From the NCBI GenBank assembly GCA_019614645.1, contig JABWDB010000019.1, positions 5,688,501 through 5,752,500 of the forward strand: a stretch of DNA of 64,000 nucleotides. Reading direction: 5' to 3'. The translations under genes were made by a program, and so were the position numbers. Under the pieces are notes generated by a model. That model had not been told where the DNA came from, ran no database searches, and saw nothing but the letters and a program-made list of their open reading frames with translations. Below, one piece after another: positions 1 to 11,223 of the stretch. Position 1 is the stretch's first letter. Each line of letters opens with the position of its first letter. Source of the DNA: Stratiolaelaps scimitus (Eukaryota > Arthropoda > Arachnida > Mesostigmata > Laelapidae).

Positions 1-41
1 ATTAAAGTGAGTATATATATGTCGTACATGTATCGTTCACA

Positions 42-118
42 CTATATAAAATCATACCGCAACATTTCGGGTTAGATAGCAATCAATTGCAGTTCAGTAT
101 CAGTTCAATATCAGTTCA
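42..118 (+). promoter_or_regulatory. Possible core promoter: TATA-like box and TCAGT cluster
   Basis: A good TATA-type sequence (CTATATAAAA) lies at 42-51. Three arthropod initiator-like TCAGT sites follow at 94-98, 100-105 and 111-116; the last two sit inside an 11-bp-spaced repeat of ATCAGTTCA (99-107 and 110-118). The nearest TCAGT is about 50 bases past the TATA start, longer than the usual 30, so the pair does not make a textbook promoter. The sequence downstream is GC-rich with short open frames but no recognisable protein. TATA-like strings are also expected by chance in AT-rich DNA. Confidence 0.18.
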
Positions 119-325
119 TTGCTGTCACTCGCACTCTCGTGAACTCGTCATTGTTGTTGTTATTCTTATTGTGCTTCTTTTTGCATATGAACGCCGCGCT
201 CTTTGAGCGTTCCTCGCATAGCAGCCGTCGAGCATCCGCAGTGATCTCCTGCCCTTCAGTCTCGCCATGGATCCACCCAAGCGGACAAGGGAGCCGTAGT
301 TATTCATACGGAGATATCCGTGGTA

Positions 326-350
326 CTGCTGCTGCTGCTGCTGCTGCTGC
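326..350 (+). repeat. (CTG)n trinucleotide repeat
   Basis: About eight uninterrupted CTG/GCT units. In the frames that are open here it would encode Leu, Ala or Cys runs, but no surrounding protein is recognised, so it is recorded only as a microsatellite. A shorter GCT run lies at 1107-1124. Confidence 0.9.
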
Positions 351-1496
351 CTAGGCCCTACCATGCTGAAGCAGAACCGCATCATCCCCTTGCCGCGCGC
401 CCCATTTCCGCTACCGCCACTGTCGGGAGCGTCGTCTTCGCTGCTCCGTTTTGCGCGCGCGCGCGCCCCCCCCCCCGCCATCCCCGCCCAGTTTCGAGTG
501 CCATCTTTGGCGGCCAGTCGCTGGAGCAAAGCGTCTCCACGGAGCTGCGTGACAAATTGAAGCTTCTTCGCCCTTTGCGAGATCCTCCACCCTGGCAACG
601 TTGTGGCTCGTGCCTCGATCGGCGCTGCGTTGCGTTCGTTCCCTCCTCGCCCCGACAACAAAACGATCATCGCTATAGGCGGAAAGCAAAATATAGCAGA
701 GACCAAAAATGCAAGCCGGCCCTGCCTAGTCTAGCCCGGCTTGGCTCCCGCATCCCGTTGCCGCATGCGCTCCTCGTCATTTTCGTCCCGCTAGGGGCGC
801 TCGCGATCATGCTCCTTCAACGAAACGATACCGCGGAGGACGTCGCTGTCGTCAATCGGCGATGGTAAAAAGTAGTGGCCTGCCAGTGCGTCGCATCGCC
901 TCGCCTCGCTCCGCCAGCTAGCCCTGCTCGAATAGGCGGTTGGACTTCGTTCGATCATCCCGAGTCGCTTGGCTATATGCGAGGCAACGCGAGGCCTAGC
1001 CGCGGGGGCAAACAGGGAAGGGCGGGGTACTACAGGTCTCCACTTACTGGATCCGCGAGCAAGCGCTACTCTTTTTGCGACGCGCGCTGCAAATCGCTCC
1101 GCTAGTGGCTGCTGCTGCTGCTGCTATCCAGGTCCTTTTCGCTCGCATAGCAAAGTTCGACCATGATCCCCCCCTCGTACTTCCTTCGTCCCGGTCGTAG
1201 TTCTCCTACTTGTATCTCAAATGCTCCCACAAATCCCTCCTTACCCCGGTTCGCCCGGTCTATCGCCACTCGCCTCTGTTTCGGGTTATCCTTCCCAGCC
1301 CGGCCAGTGGCGGCGCCAGGCCGCAGGCTTTGCCCACATTCAAAAAGGGCCAGAAAAAGGACCCCACAGAGCGGCGCGGCTCTTCTCGATCTCCGTCGCC
1401 GGCGAAGAGGAAACTGAGCAAGATGAATTCCTTTTGCTCGACGACGGCGGTGGCAGTTCGCTCTTTTTCTAGAAAGCGCCCCCGCTGACGGACCTC

Positions 1497-1521
1497 TATA
1501 TATATATATATATATATATAT
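1497..1521. repeat. (TA)n microsatellite
   Basis: Pure alternating TA tract of 25 bases. It is one of at least fifteen TA tracts longer than about 18 bases spread over the window. Confidence 0.95.
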
Positions 1522-2943
1522 GTGTATACTTTTTCTCCTACGACGACCTCGCTGATGGGCCGCTGATAGCTGAGCGACGATGTCAACATCATCCTAGTTT
1601 TCATTCGATGAATTCAGCAAGAATATGAAAGAGATGGCATTCATTTTCTCGGCCGAAATGTTGCCGGCCACATTACTGAGACTCTGCCACGTCCACCGGA
1701 GATGAAGTTAACCCTGCGCTGTTCGTAACGAAGAATAGATAGTAATCTAGATGCGTCGACTCCGCGTGACGTACGACACGCTCAGATAAATTCAACCCCA
1801 TGTCGACCACCCACCCCGGCAAGTGGTCGTCCAGCACAAAATATCGAGTTCTCCTCAGACAAAAGGTCCTCTTATCCATTTTTTTCTTCCTTTACAGCCG
1901 CCCCCAGCAGCGACGGGAGTGGTGGTGCACAACTGCATGATTGTGCAAACTGCACCGGCAGTCCCACTGGATGGCTGGATGAGTTGGGGTCCTCCGGAAT
2001 GCTTGCCCGACTCGTAGACCATCACCAGCTGTTGTTCCTCGCCGAAGGAAACGAAGGCCTTGATTTTGAGCTCTTCGGATGACGCGGGTCAGCGCACGCG
2101 GCCTGGGCGGTCCTTTTCGCTGTGGCGTACGCCACATGACGTGGGGCGACGCATGGTCCGCATGATGCCAACGCTTTGGCTAAGGCAGAAGAATGATCGA
2201 AGAATATCGCGCGAGAATGAGGAAAGGAAAGAAAGAGAAAGAGAGAGAGAGTAAAAGGTAGATAGATAGATACAGAAAAGGAGGAGGCAGTTGAGACCAA
2301 AACGAAATCGTCCGCACCCCACATGAGGATGTGTCGCTGATGTTAGTCTGCTCACGACCCCGCCAAATGCTCGAACTGTTGTTGTTCTTAGTCTTGTTGG
2401 TGTTGATGTTGTTGTCGTCGTCGACGGTAAAACGCCAGGAAACGACACCCTTCGTCTATATTTTGGCCTCCACTAAAACCTGTTCTAGACCGCATATAGC
2501 GGTACGCGATGGACGAGTTTTTGATTCTAGTTCATGTAATAGTTACCACGGCATAGCTCTGCCGAAAGAAAGACGACTCGATTTATTCGCCATTTTCGTG
2601 TCGATCTTTCCAGCTTTGAAAGTACTCAAAGGTGGCGTGAGGCCGGAGCGAAGGCCGCCGCATCTTAGCCTCCGTTCATTCGAATGAGATCAGGCGGTAT
2701 CAATGCCATGCTCGATCTGATAACAGCGTCGATCATTTCTGATATTTCTGTGTGGGTCGACAGACCAGGCTTGTTATTTTTGACAGATAGGCCAGCGAGG
2801 GTAGGTCCTGTTAGGAGGCCAGATCGAGGCTTCGAAATCGAGGAAAGCAGCTGAGATCCTACGATGAAAACGACAACCAAAAAAAACATCATTTCAACGA
2901 GGGCCGAATGGCCTTGACAATGGCTGGAGACTGAAGGTGAAGT

Positions 2944-2990
2944 GCAGATTCCCGGTGGGAGCATCGGGGGAGCAGATTCCCGGTGGGAGC
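2944..2990 (+). repeat. Two-copy 28-bp tandem repeat
   Basis: The 19-base string GCAGATTCCCGGTGGGAGC occurs at 2944-2962 and again at 2972-2990, a period of 28. A degenerate third unit (AGCATCGGTGAGAGC) follows at about 2999. It looks like a short local duplication with no sign of function. Confidence 0.85.
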
Positions 2991-3744
2991 CTTCAGGGAG
3001 CATCGGTGAGAGCACCTTTGCTGGAGGAGGCGAAGACGACCTCGTGTGTGTGTTTCTCATGATAAAGCGCGACACCTACGGCGGGTGCAGCCGTCCGTCC
3101 CGCTGTGCAACTAGAGGACGCCGTTGGGAAACGCCCGAGGGAACGCACACAACAAGTTTTCTTTGTCTGCTTCCTTCCATGCTACACTTGCCGCTGCCAT
3201 CTGCTTGTGTGACCTTACTTTTGTTATGGTCTCAGCTATTCGTTGTTGTAAGGCGGCTTCTTCTTCTTCGAGGGGAATTCGTCGATGCTGTTGGCAAGTG
3301 AACTCATTGTGACGATTTTACTACAGCGGGAAAAATAGCGCAGCCCAATGCCAGCGTTCTAGCACATACCACCACCACCACCATCGCGTGCGCGATCAGG
3401 GAACCGCATCAGATCGATACAGGGACTGTAGCTGCTGGCGGAGTGCAATACGCTAGGCATATCCTAGATATTAGCTGTCAGCTGGACGTTTTGTGAAAAG
3501 TCCCTTCGGTAAGTCGCAACAGGGAGATTTGAAAGGGATAGCAATTCGCCTACGCACGCCGTATGGGTAGGAAGAAATTTCATCTGTACAACTGTACCCT
3601 GTTGCAATGGAGTGGAACCTTGCTGCGGCTCCCTTGTATAGTGTTTGTTCCACATTTATTGCACTATTGCATTACAGAGCCATTCTCGTTATATAGAAGA
3701 AGCTCAGACAATACCCAAAAAACGTTTATAAAACCTATAATGTA

Positions 3745-3771
3745 AGGTAATGCATTCCATATGCATTACCT
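3745..3771. repeat. Perfect 11-bp inverted repeat
   Basis: AGGTAATGCAT at 3745-3755 is exactly complementary to ATGCATTACCT at 3761-3771, with a 5-base loop. It has no T-run or other terminator-like feature and its role is unknown. Confidence 0.8.
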
Positions 3772-4750
3772 CATCCGCATCTCTAATGAGTTCGAAGATG
3801 CAGCAAGTGAAGGTGGAGGGCAGTCTACGTGAGTCATGTTTCAAAAGTCGTCACCATCGTGTGGATATCGTGCGCTATCGTGATAGCGTAGAGATAGCAT
3901 GCGCGAAGGTTCAGCTCGGCCCTCCACCCTATGGGAGCCGCTTCCATAACGAGGCAATGAGCTTGCTTAGCCGGGTTAAGTGGAATTAGGAATGACCCCT
4001 CCTTAGAAGACGTGGAGTAGAGCACGGCTCACAGACCTATTAGGTCACGCGAACACGATTAACATGAAGGACATGGGGGAGGGGTAGCCGCATAAGTTGC
4101 CACAAGCACTACACCGATACTAAAGGCTTAATTGGCCTTGCTAAAGGCGTTGGACGGGATAGCAGTGTGTTGGCTCAAAAAGGATAAAGGTCCTACTATT
4201 GAGACCCCTATCTAAATCGAGCTCTGATCCAAGCTCGAACTCGGTACTTCAAAGGACCACATATCTCCTCATTTCGGAGAACCAATGGGTCGATTAAGGC
4301 CGGCGTTCTCATGGACCCCAACGTAGCTGCCTATTGGCTCATTGATTTCGTAGTCGCGATTATGGACGAAATCATTTGAAGATGATGTCACTAGGTTCGA
4401 ATTTAGTGGCACCTCTTAGCTGAAAATCAGCCCTCGAGACCATGAATATAAAGGCGATGAATATGGTATAGAATGCACATACTTTCTTCACAGCACTTCG
4501 ATTGACTTCGATTCGCGAAATGCTTCAAACTTTAATAGAATTTCTTGAGGATGTCTAAGCACCAAAGTGGGCCGGACACATTCAGGGCCCGTGTCGCTGA
4601 GAACTGTTTCGAAAGTATAATATAAAACGGACGCGTCGTCAAATAGGGAGCGAATTTCAAACACGAATTTGTTCCGTTTGTGATGTACTCCTTGGAGTGC
4701 TATTTAAGGACGGACGACCCAATATAAGCGGTGAAATAGACGTTTTGTCA

Positions 4751-4772
4751 ATATATATATATATATATATAT
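4751..4772. repeat. (AT)n microsatellite
   Basis: Uninterrupted alternating AT tract of 22 bases in AT-rich spacer. Confidence 0.95.
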
Positions 4773-6094
4773 GTGCATATTATCAACTCCACGAAAACTA
4801 CTTGAATACTATAACCTCATCACGATATATGTCTCATAAATGTCAGATATCATTATGCCACAACATGTTACAATGAATCTGTAAGCCTGCACAATACTAA
4901 ATTATGTCAGCCTCAAAATATTTAAATGATCGTAAAATAAGCAAAAAAGTAACTTCCCCATCTACTGGAGAGAGAGTTAGAAGGACCGATCACAGGCCTC
5001 AGTCAACCGAAACCCTGTCAACAAAATCAGTAAACAAAAAAATAATTTATCGCCGAGCATATAAAAATTGAAGATGAATACATAGAAAAAAAAGATCATT
5101 TATTGCTGCCAGAAAAAAACTGTGCAAAGTAGCTATTAGTCGAGTACGAGATACGTTTCGGTTCTGGGGAGTTTATTGCCAATAAATGCGTATGAAATTA
5201 TAGCACCACAGAATAAAACAAAGAGAAAGTAAAATAACAAAAACAAATTAAAGGACTTTCTAAATACCTACGTTTTTAGGTAATAATTGAAATGTTAGAA
5301 ACGAACGAGCACAACTATAATATGTATATATATATATATACTATCGCGTTCTTACTGTTTTGCAAATTTTCGTTCTTTCGCGTTTTAATCATTTCTAATA
5401 TTTCAATTATTCATCATTATATTTATAGATTCCTCCGTTTGCTGATCTTGTCAATCTCTGTGGCTTGCGGATGTTGTTACACTTGTTGCGACGGCGGTAA
5501 AGCTGGTTAGTTTCTCTTCAAAAACACGACTCGCATCCCATGAACCATCTCGCAGTCGGCAGCACTTTTACCTATGCGAACCTCCCACATTTCATACGAC
5601 CATCTCATCCATGCGGTTTATTGTTCACTCATAGCGTGCCCATTCACACGCGTTGAGCTTCTGAAGTCTGCTGCAGTTGTCCCTTCGATTTGACCTCACC
5701 AGCGGCGAGGCAGACTGTCGATGTGTTGCTGCAGCTACTGATGGCTGCTGCTGCTATTGCTGACCCGCCAGCAGCGTTACGATCGTGAACATACTCCACC
5801 ATCGATAGGGGCCTCGCTTGCCGCCAAACGCAGCTCATAGGCTCACAACACCCGCTCTCCGCTCTCCCTCCATCTAACTAACCCCAAGGGATCGTTGGCG
5901 TTCTGTTGCGCGCCCCTTGAAGGTATTCCCTGGCCTGCTACCGATACTACCGCCTGGAAGCTCCCGTTGAGGCTCAGGAGCATTGGCTCTGCTACTCGCT
6001 GCCGTTACGCAGGCGCCCAAAGAACAAGGCAGAAACACAGCAATCTCGTCGAGGCAAATCCTCGCTCCTGCTGCGACGGCGATTCTTCGGCCGA

Positions 6095-6114
6095 TCTCTC
6101 TCTCTCTCTCTCTC
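6095..6114 (+). repeat. (CT)n microsatellite
   Basis: About ten CT units. Similar CT or GA tracts recur at 18487, 28386, 28591, 31036, 43017 and 60028, mostly inside the GC-richer islands. Confidence 0.95.
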
Positions 6115-7883
6115 CAAAAGTTGTTCTGTTTCTTATTTCCTATACGAACGTGAAGGGGGCTTTGCGAGGCCACTGCCTCCGCTTGCGCCCTGCTCCAGTC
6201 CGCTCCCCTCAAAAGACTCGGACGTACTTTTCGACGCTTGGCGCGCATTGGAGCATCTAGGGCGTATAGAGCGTAGAGACTGCCGGCCTTGTCCTGCAGC
6301 GCGTCGTCAACCGCGCTCGCATCGTTGAGCTATCGTCCTGTCCTGTGTCCTATCGCATAGCCGCCGCTAACGTCGAAAACAGCCGCTGAGGGCAACCGAG
6401 AGTTTCTCGAGAGCTGCGGACCCTGAAACGTCGCAGGGAGCAAGGGAAAGCTGCATCGCGTTCGACAACTTTAGCTTTAGCGTTAGCGCCAGTTCGCTAG
6501 AGTAAAGCAAGCAAGTTCAGCGGGTTCCACCAGCGAGTGGCGGCGCTGGCGTGTGGGACGTCTAAGGTGGGGGGAAATAGAATTGCGATGTGATCGGATG
6601 AGATCCTGAGCTAGAGGCACACGAGGAGTCGGCGGTTGTTCTTTTTCTTTACTTAACGCCCACTTCGCCTGTTTCTCGCTAGACCTAATGCGCACAACTC
6701 CAGGTCTCCCCAGGGCAGGATACCCGGCATTACGGCAGATCCAGTCGCTATCTGCGAAGCGCGTCCCGGCTTGGCTCGCCTATGGTGGCAGTATGTCGTG
6801 TATGGGTTGAGGGTTTGGAGAGGAGGGCGAGAGCCGACGATGTCAGCGGGCAGGGGTGCAGTTTCGAGGCTGGTTATCTTCCGGGTGCAGACACTTGCTG
6901 GTTTTTGCCATATCCGCCCCTCGTCTTTACCGAACGGCGGAGAGTTAACTCGAGAGAACCTCTGGCCCTGTCTAAAATTGTCCATTGGAGGGGGAGGGAT
7001 CTGAGGTGGGGCCGAAGATGCGACGTGATAGAACCTAGAAGGATATGGCTCAAGTAGCTGCCGCTTTGTTTGTTCGAGAACGACTTTGGGAAGGCAAACT
7101 CCGTCCCACCAGCGACAGGCGGACGGCTGCTTGTACCTCTTCTCTCGATAGACGCTGCGATACCGCAAAAATGGAAACGCTGTGAATGTCGCTACCGTCT
7201 GTCGTAAAGTTGATGGGCTCTCCATGTGTCACCGACGATGATGCTGCCGGCGCTGGATGTTTAAAATGATCTCTGTCTCTCTCGCACATGGAAGCCAAAG
7301 TTGTTGTTGGATTAAGCATTATTCCTACTATTTATTGGCCGTATTTGTCATTCGACGAAACAAGCGGTATCGTTTAAATCATGATGTTGTTGTTCTTGTT
7401 GTTGCTGGGCGAAATTCGTATACAGTGTTCGTTAGATGGCCCAGGCCTCCCTTCTGGACAAAAGTAGTGGTTAGAATTCGCAATGTTTTTGCATAATGGT
7501 TTGATAGAAGCGACTAATGTAAGGCACCAAGCACATGTACGAGTAGATGATGTTCCTGTTGAAAGCAAGCACGCGATTTGGAAACACACATTCAAATTCT
7601 GTTATGGGTAGACCTTTCGATACCCCGTTCATGCCAGCCATATTGTGAGGACATGGTATGGATTGGATCTCGCCTGTGATAGACGCCGATGTTGTTTCCA
7701 GTATTTTTAATCAAATATTCCACTAAGCCGGAATTGTTTCCGAATAGATCTCGACAACGCATCGCTACACAAAATAGAGACCTAGGCAGCCATTTGTCAA
7801 GGTCGCTGTTCGGAACGACGTAAATGGGGACTTTGTGAGGTTTGTCAACTTATTTTCAGGCATGATAAATCGGTTTTGAAACC

Positions 7884-7915
7884 AGTAATTAATACAGTGT
7901 CAAGTAATTAATACA
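7884..7915 (+). repeat. 13-base direct repeat, period 19
   Basis: AGTAATTAATACA occurs at 7884-7896 and 7903-7915 with 6 bases between the copies. It is AT-rich and probably a small local duplication. Confidence 0.8.
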
Positions 7916-8374
7916 TGCATAGTTACCTTTGTTATAAAGAAAATCTATTTTAAAATTCCTAATCATTTATTATACCATTGTCAAATTTGGTTGATTCAGC
8001 ATCGTTGTCTCTGGTGCGGGCGTATATGGCTGTTTATACGCTCAGCTATTTATACAATGAGGCTTATATCTGGACGCTTGCACGCATGGTGTACATGCTA
8101 TTTGTTTCTTATTGTTAGGCAAAATGATTGAGATTCCTGAGCTTCTCTAACTTATGCTCACGGTCCGCGTATGCTAAACGCGATGGGAAATCAGCCCTCT
8201 GACTTCTCTATACAGCGAGGATCCTCTCCATCCTATCGGAAGCAAGCACGCACACATTTGGCCGGTCGTCAAATGAACAAAAGGAAAATACGAAAGGCCT
8301 TCAGTTCACCCACGGACACTGAGCTGCACGATTGAAGCAAGTGCTTGGAATGAACAAAGATTACACCCGCTGCC

Positions 8375-8382
8375 TATATAAG
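8375..8382 (+). promoter_or_regulatory. TATA-box-like motif
   Basis: TATATAAG preceded by C and followed by CAG is a near-ideal TATA box, placed where AT-rich spacer gives way to a GC-rich, CpG-containing island (8390-8900). About 35 bases downstream is a TCA trinucleotide but no good initiator. The open frames downstream start with GTG or match nothing, so there is no transcript evidence. Confidence 0.2.
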
Positions 8383-9093
8383 CAGCGTGCGTGCGCGCGT
8401 GCGTGCCTCAACGAATTCTCGGCCTGCTCGGCCGTACGGGGCCGGCCTGTTGCAGTCGCGAAGTGCGCTGTGCCGCGTGGGGTCAAATGCGGCTCGCCCG
8501 TACACATTGGTAGTCCGCTCAATTTCCTCCCTAAGCTTCCCCTCCTCTCAAGATCAGATTCGATACGTAGAGATTGTGCGATTGTCTAAAGTCGCATCGG
8601 CCGAGGGTCGACGTCCTGTGAGGGTGGGATGGCGTGCAGACGTTCGTACCACACCCGCACAATGTAAACGAGTGAGGTTTGAGTCGGCCGTTGGTCCAAG
8701 GCTACACACCCACTCGACCACTCGTGGAATAGCGAGAAAAGTGGGCCTTCCTCCGGTTGTTGTTGTTGGTGGTCGAGAGCCGGTCGTGCCCCGGTCAGTA
8801 AAACCATCGGTCACGCGGAGTGACGGCCTCGCTGCGGCAACCTCGGAAACGGTCGCGCATAGTAACCGACTGATTGACTCAAGGTTTTGACCTCGCAAGA
8901 GGTGCGGCTCGGTGTAGTTCCGACGTTTCACGTGTGCTCAGTTTGAGTCGGATCGGGTGAGGTCGAGTCGTTTGCGTCTCTTCCAACGATTCGTTTGCGA
9001 TTTGTAGGAAAAATATAGAGGATCTCGAAAATGATTCTATATGTACCTCTAGCGTACAGGGATGAAGCACAAAGTCAGTCGATCGTTTGAGTC

Positions 9094-9160
9094 CCCTGGA
9101 TGGTCTAATGGTGAGCGATTTGGACTGCTAGACCGACGGGTCGCGGGTTCGAATCCAGTC
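9094..9160 (+). tRNA. tRNA-like sequence (tRNA pseudogene or SINE head)
   Basis: A perfect RNA polymerase III A box (TGGTCTAATGG, 9101-9111) and B box (GGTTCGAATCC, 9146-9156) are 45 bases apart, the spacing of a real tRNA. The bases in the anticodon-loop position read CTGCTAG, which would give anticodon GCT (Ser). However, the predicted acceptor strands (9094-9100 and 9160-9166) do not pair, the T stem has an A-G mismatch and the anticodon stem is imperfect. It is therefore probably not a working tRNA: a tRNA pseudogene or the head of a tRNA-derived SINE fits better. About 150 bases downstream (9312-9326) lies AGCTGAGGGTCAGCT, nearly identical to a motif in the retroposon at 41.3 kb. Confidence 0.55.
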
Positions 9161-10360
9161 AGACGCGTAGAATCTTTGGAGTTCTTTATCATCTTTCTTT
9201 ATCTGAAGATTCTCGCCAGGTACGAGTGGAAGAGATTAAGCAAAGCTGGCCACGACAGGTCCTCATAGTAATACCTAAAAGGTTTAGAGCTGAGGCCTGT
9301 CAGATAGGGGAACAGCTGAGGGTCAGCTCGAAAAACAATTATTAGTCGACAGTTTCAACAAGAAATGATTTCATTGGACACGTGCAATGGGCGACATGGT
9401 CTGCATATATAATATATGCGTTGGTGTACGCTACGGCTGGGGCTATTACTCCACGAAACTTTAGTAAAGATTAATTAGTACAGTGATTAGTGCATGGATG
9501 CACTGCCAGTATACAGCGACTGTTTATTTTCTGCCCAACGATTCCTTCCGAATACAGGATACGAGTCGTTTTCTATTCTATTCAAGTACCGGTCATAGCG
9601 CAGGATCTTATCGAACACCCTGTGGAATTGTTTGGTACAGCAGGTTAAGCAGTGCACTGTAATCTGGTAACAGATCTGCTTCACAAACGTTCCACAAAAA
9701 ACGTATTAGTCAAAGGGCGGCTATCCACCAACCAGCGAAGTTAGTTCACGCTTAACTGTTGCAAACAGCTTTGCATGTATTGCTCTACTGACAAAACACC
9801 GAACAGATCTTCGTGTGCTGAGGAGGAATTAAATAATGCATTATCCTTGATTTCCTCTATTAGTTCTTCTCGTTCGCATACCAGGATGTTCCCTGCCAAA
9901 ATGCTAAATGCTGGTAATAATGCTCACTTAACCCCGTGGCGCAACTACATTTCAAATGGCGCTTCCAATATTTTCGCTTGAGTACAAACTCTCTGAACGC
10001 AGTCGCAGATTGGCCAAATATCCGTGCGACCAATTTATCGAAACGCAATATTATTAGTCCCCCTCAAGGGACCTTTGGGGTCGCTATTCAAGTCGATATT
10101 CAAACCCCTTTCTTTCGTTATCCGAAATGAAACATAAGGTTGGATTGACTGCTCCGTATTTGCTTCGTTCGTCGATTAATCGGATTCGATCATAGGATTT
10201 CGCAGCAACGATGAAGTGCAGCCGCAGACCAGCCATTTGTACAGTTTATCCTCTAGGTATTTAAATTCTACATCAAGCATATGCGCAACCAACTAACTAA
10301 CTATAGTAACAACGTTAATTAATAGACCCACAAATACAACGACTGAATAGCGTCATATGC

Positions 10361-10381
10361 ATATATATATATATATATATA
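10361..10381. repeat. (AT)n microsatellite
   Basis: Uninterrupted alternating AT tract of about 21 bases. Confidence 0.95.
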
Positions 10382-11181
10382 GCTGTTGTATTCATTGAAC
10401 CACCGGTTCCACGTCTCTGTCTCTACTGCCACTGCCGCCGGCCAAACAGCCGATCTCCTCTGCTCAATCGTCCTCTGCTACGCCCACATTGCGATATAAC
10501 CGAACCACCTAAAGGTAACATGATGTATTTAGCCCGATGCCCACCCTCCAGCCTCTCTATCTATCTGCATCCTTGCACATCGAATATAAGCACGTCTTTT
10601 CTGTAAATAATCGCGCAAGGCTTTGTTCGAATGCACTCGCGAGGCCTATTTCTATTATATATGCTCTGCTATGTGTAGCCGATGCACGGTGCCCTTCGCC
10701 TACACAAGCCCACACAAACAAATACGCAGGAGTGACGGGCAGGAGTAAATCATCGATCTCTATAGACGGTGGACGGTGGCCAGGGGCGGAGAATGTCTGG
10801 GCCCCGGGTGGTCGTATGAGTAAAAGTGTGTTCCAACAGAGGGCGAGAGAGCCTACGAGCGCACCATTAAATGTAGCGAGCGACGAGATGCAGCAACCAG
10901 TTGAAACTTTCGCGGGACACAGGCGTACACAGGCCGGCCGCCCTCGTTTCTCCCCAGCCGCGACCTCTGCCTATACGTTTCTGCCCCCGCGCGCTGTCCT
11001 TCAAACCTCAAGCCTCTGTCGTGCGCTACGCATAACAGAACACCATTCGAATATGATATTCCATTCGTCCTGCTGCTGTCGGCAAAGGTCAGGATCGATT
11101 GCATCGTACGAAATGAAGTATCAGCCCACATCGTTACATGGGTATTGCTTCTCATCAACTGCCCTATATATATATATCTCA

Positions 11182-11223
11182 TAACAACATTATGTATATA
11201 CATATATATATATAATGTTGTTA
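11182..11223. repeat. Perfect 12-bp inverted repeat around a TA-rich loop
   Basis: TAACAACATTAT at 11182-11193 is exactly complementary to ATAATGTTGTTA at 11212-11223. The 18-base loop is itself alternating TA/CA, so pairing can extend. It could be a TA microsatellite that expanded inside a palindrome, or the collapsed remnant of a small inverted-repeat element. Confidence 0.8.

Larger units (their letters stand above)
119..3744. other. GC-rich low-complexity stretch without an identified gene
   Basis: Several open frames overlap on both strands in this stretch (for example between 320 and 870), as expected in CpG-rich DNA where stop codons are rare. Their predicted proteins are Arg/Ser/Pro/Leu-rich, resemble no family, and many lack an ATG. 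A C/GC run lies near 455-480, (TA)n at 1497-1521, a GA-rich run near 2222-2250 and a 28-bp tandem repeat at 2944-2990. No conserved domain, RNA gene or transposon could be supported. Confidence 0.6.
3772..9093. other. Unannotated spacer, AT-rich then GC-rich
   Basis: From 3772 to about 5500 the DNA is AT-rich, with (AT)n at 4751-4772 and a shorter TA tract near 5323-5341, and no convincing coding sequence. From 5500 to 7300 it is GC-richer, with (CT)n at 6095-6114 and open frames on both strands that match nothing known. From 7300 to 8300 it is AT-rich again, with a 13-base direct repeat at 7884-7915. From 8300 to 9060 it is GC-rich behind a TATA-like motif. A plus-strand frame at 3789-3989 reads as protein-like but has no recognised domain. 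Confidence 0.5.

Noticed and set aside
139..354. Signal-peptide-like frame (hydrophobic Leu/Phe start) after the 42-118 promoter-like motifs
   Set aside because: It starts with GTG, not ATG, and ends by translating the CTG repeat as poly-Ala. No secreted protein is recognisable.
4335..4410. tRNA-like A box (TGGCTCATTGA) and B box (GGTTCGAATTT)
   Set aside because: The spacing is 59 bases, the B box is imperfect and no acceptor stem forms. It could be a decayed SINE but is not supportable.
8387..8890. 167-codon plus frame after the 8375 TATA-like motif
   Set aside because: It starts with GTG, contains no domain, and antisense frames over the same DNA are equally long.
10537..11184. 215-codon plus-strand frame with ATG
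   Set aside because: No recognisable motif, biased composition, and it ends by translating a TA microsatellite. Roughly one frame of 200 codons is expected by chance over six frames here.
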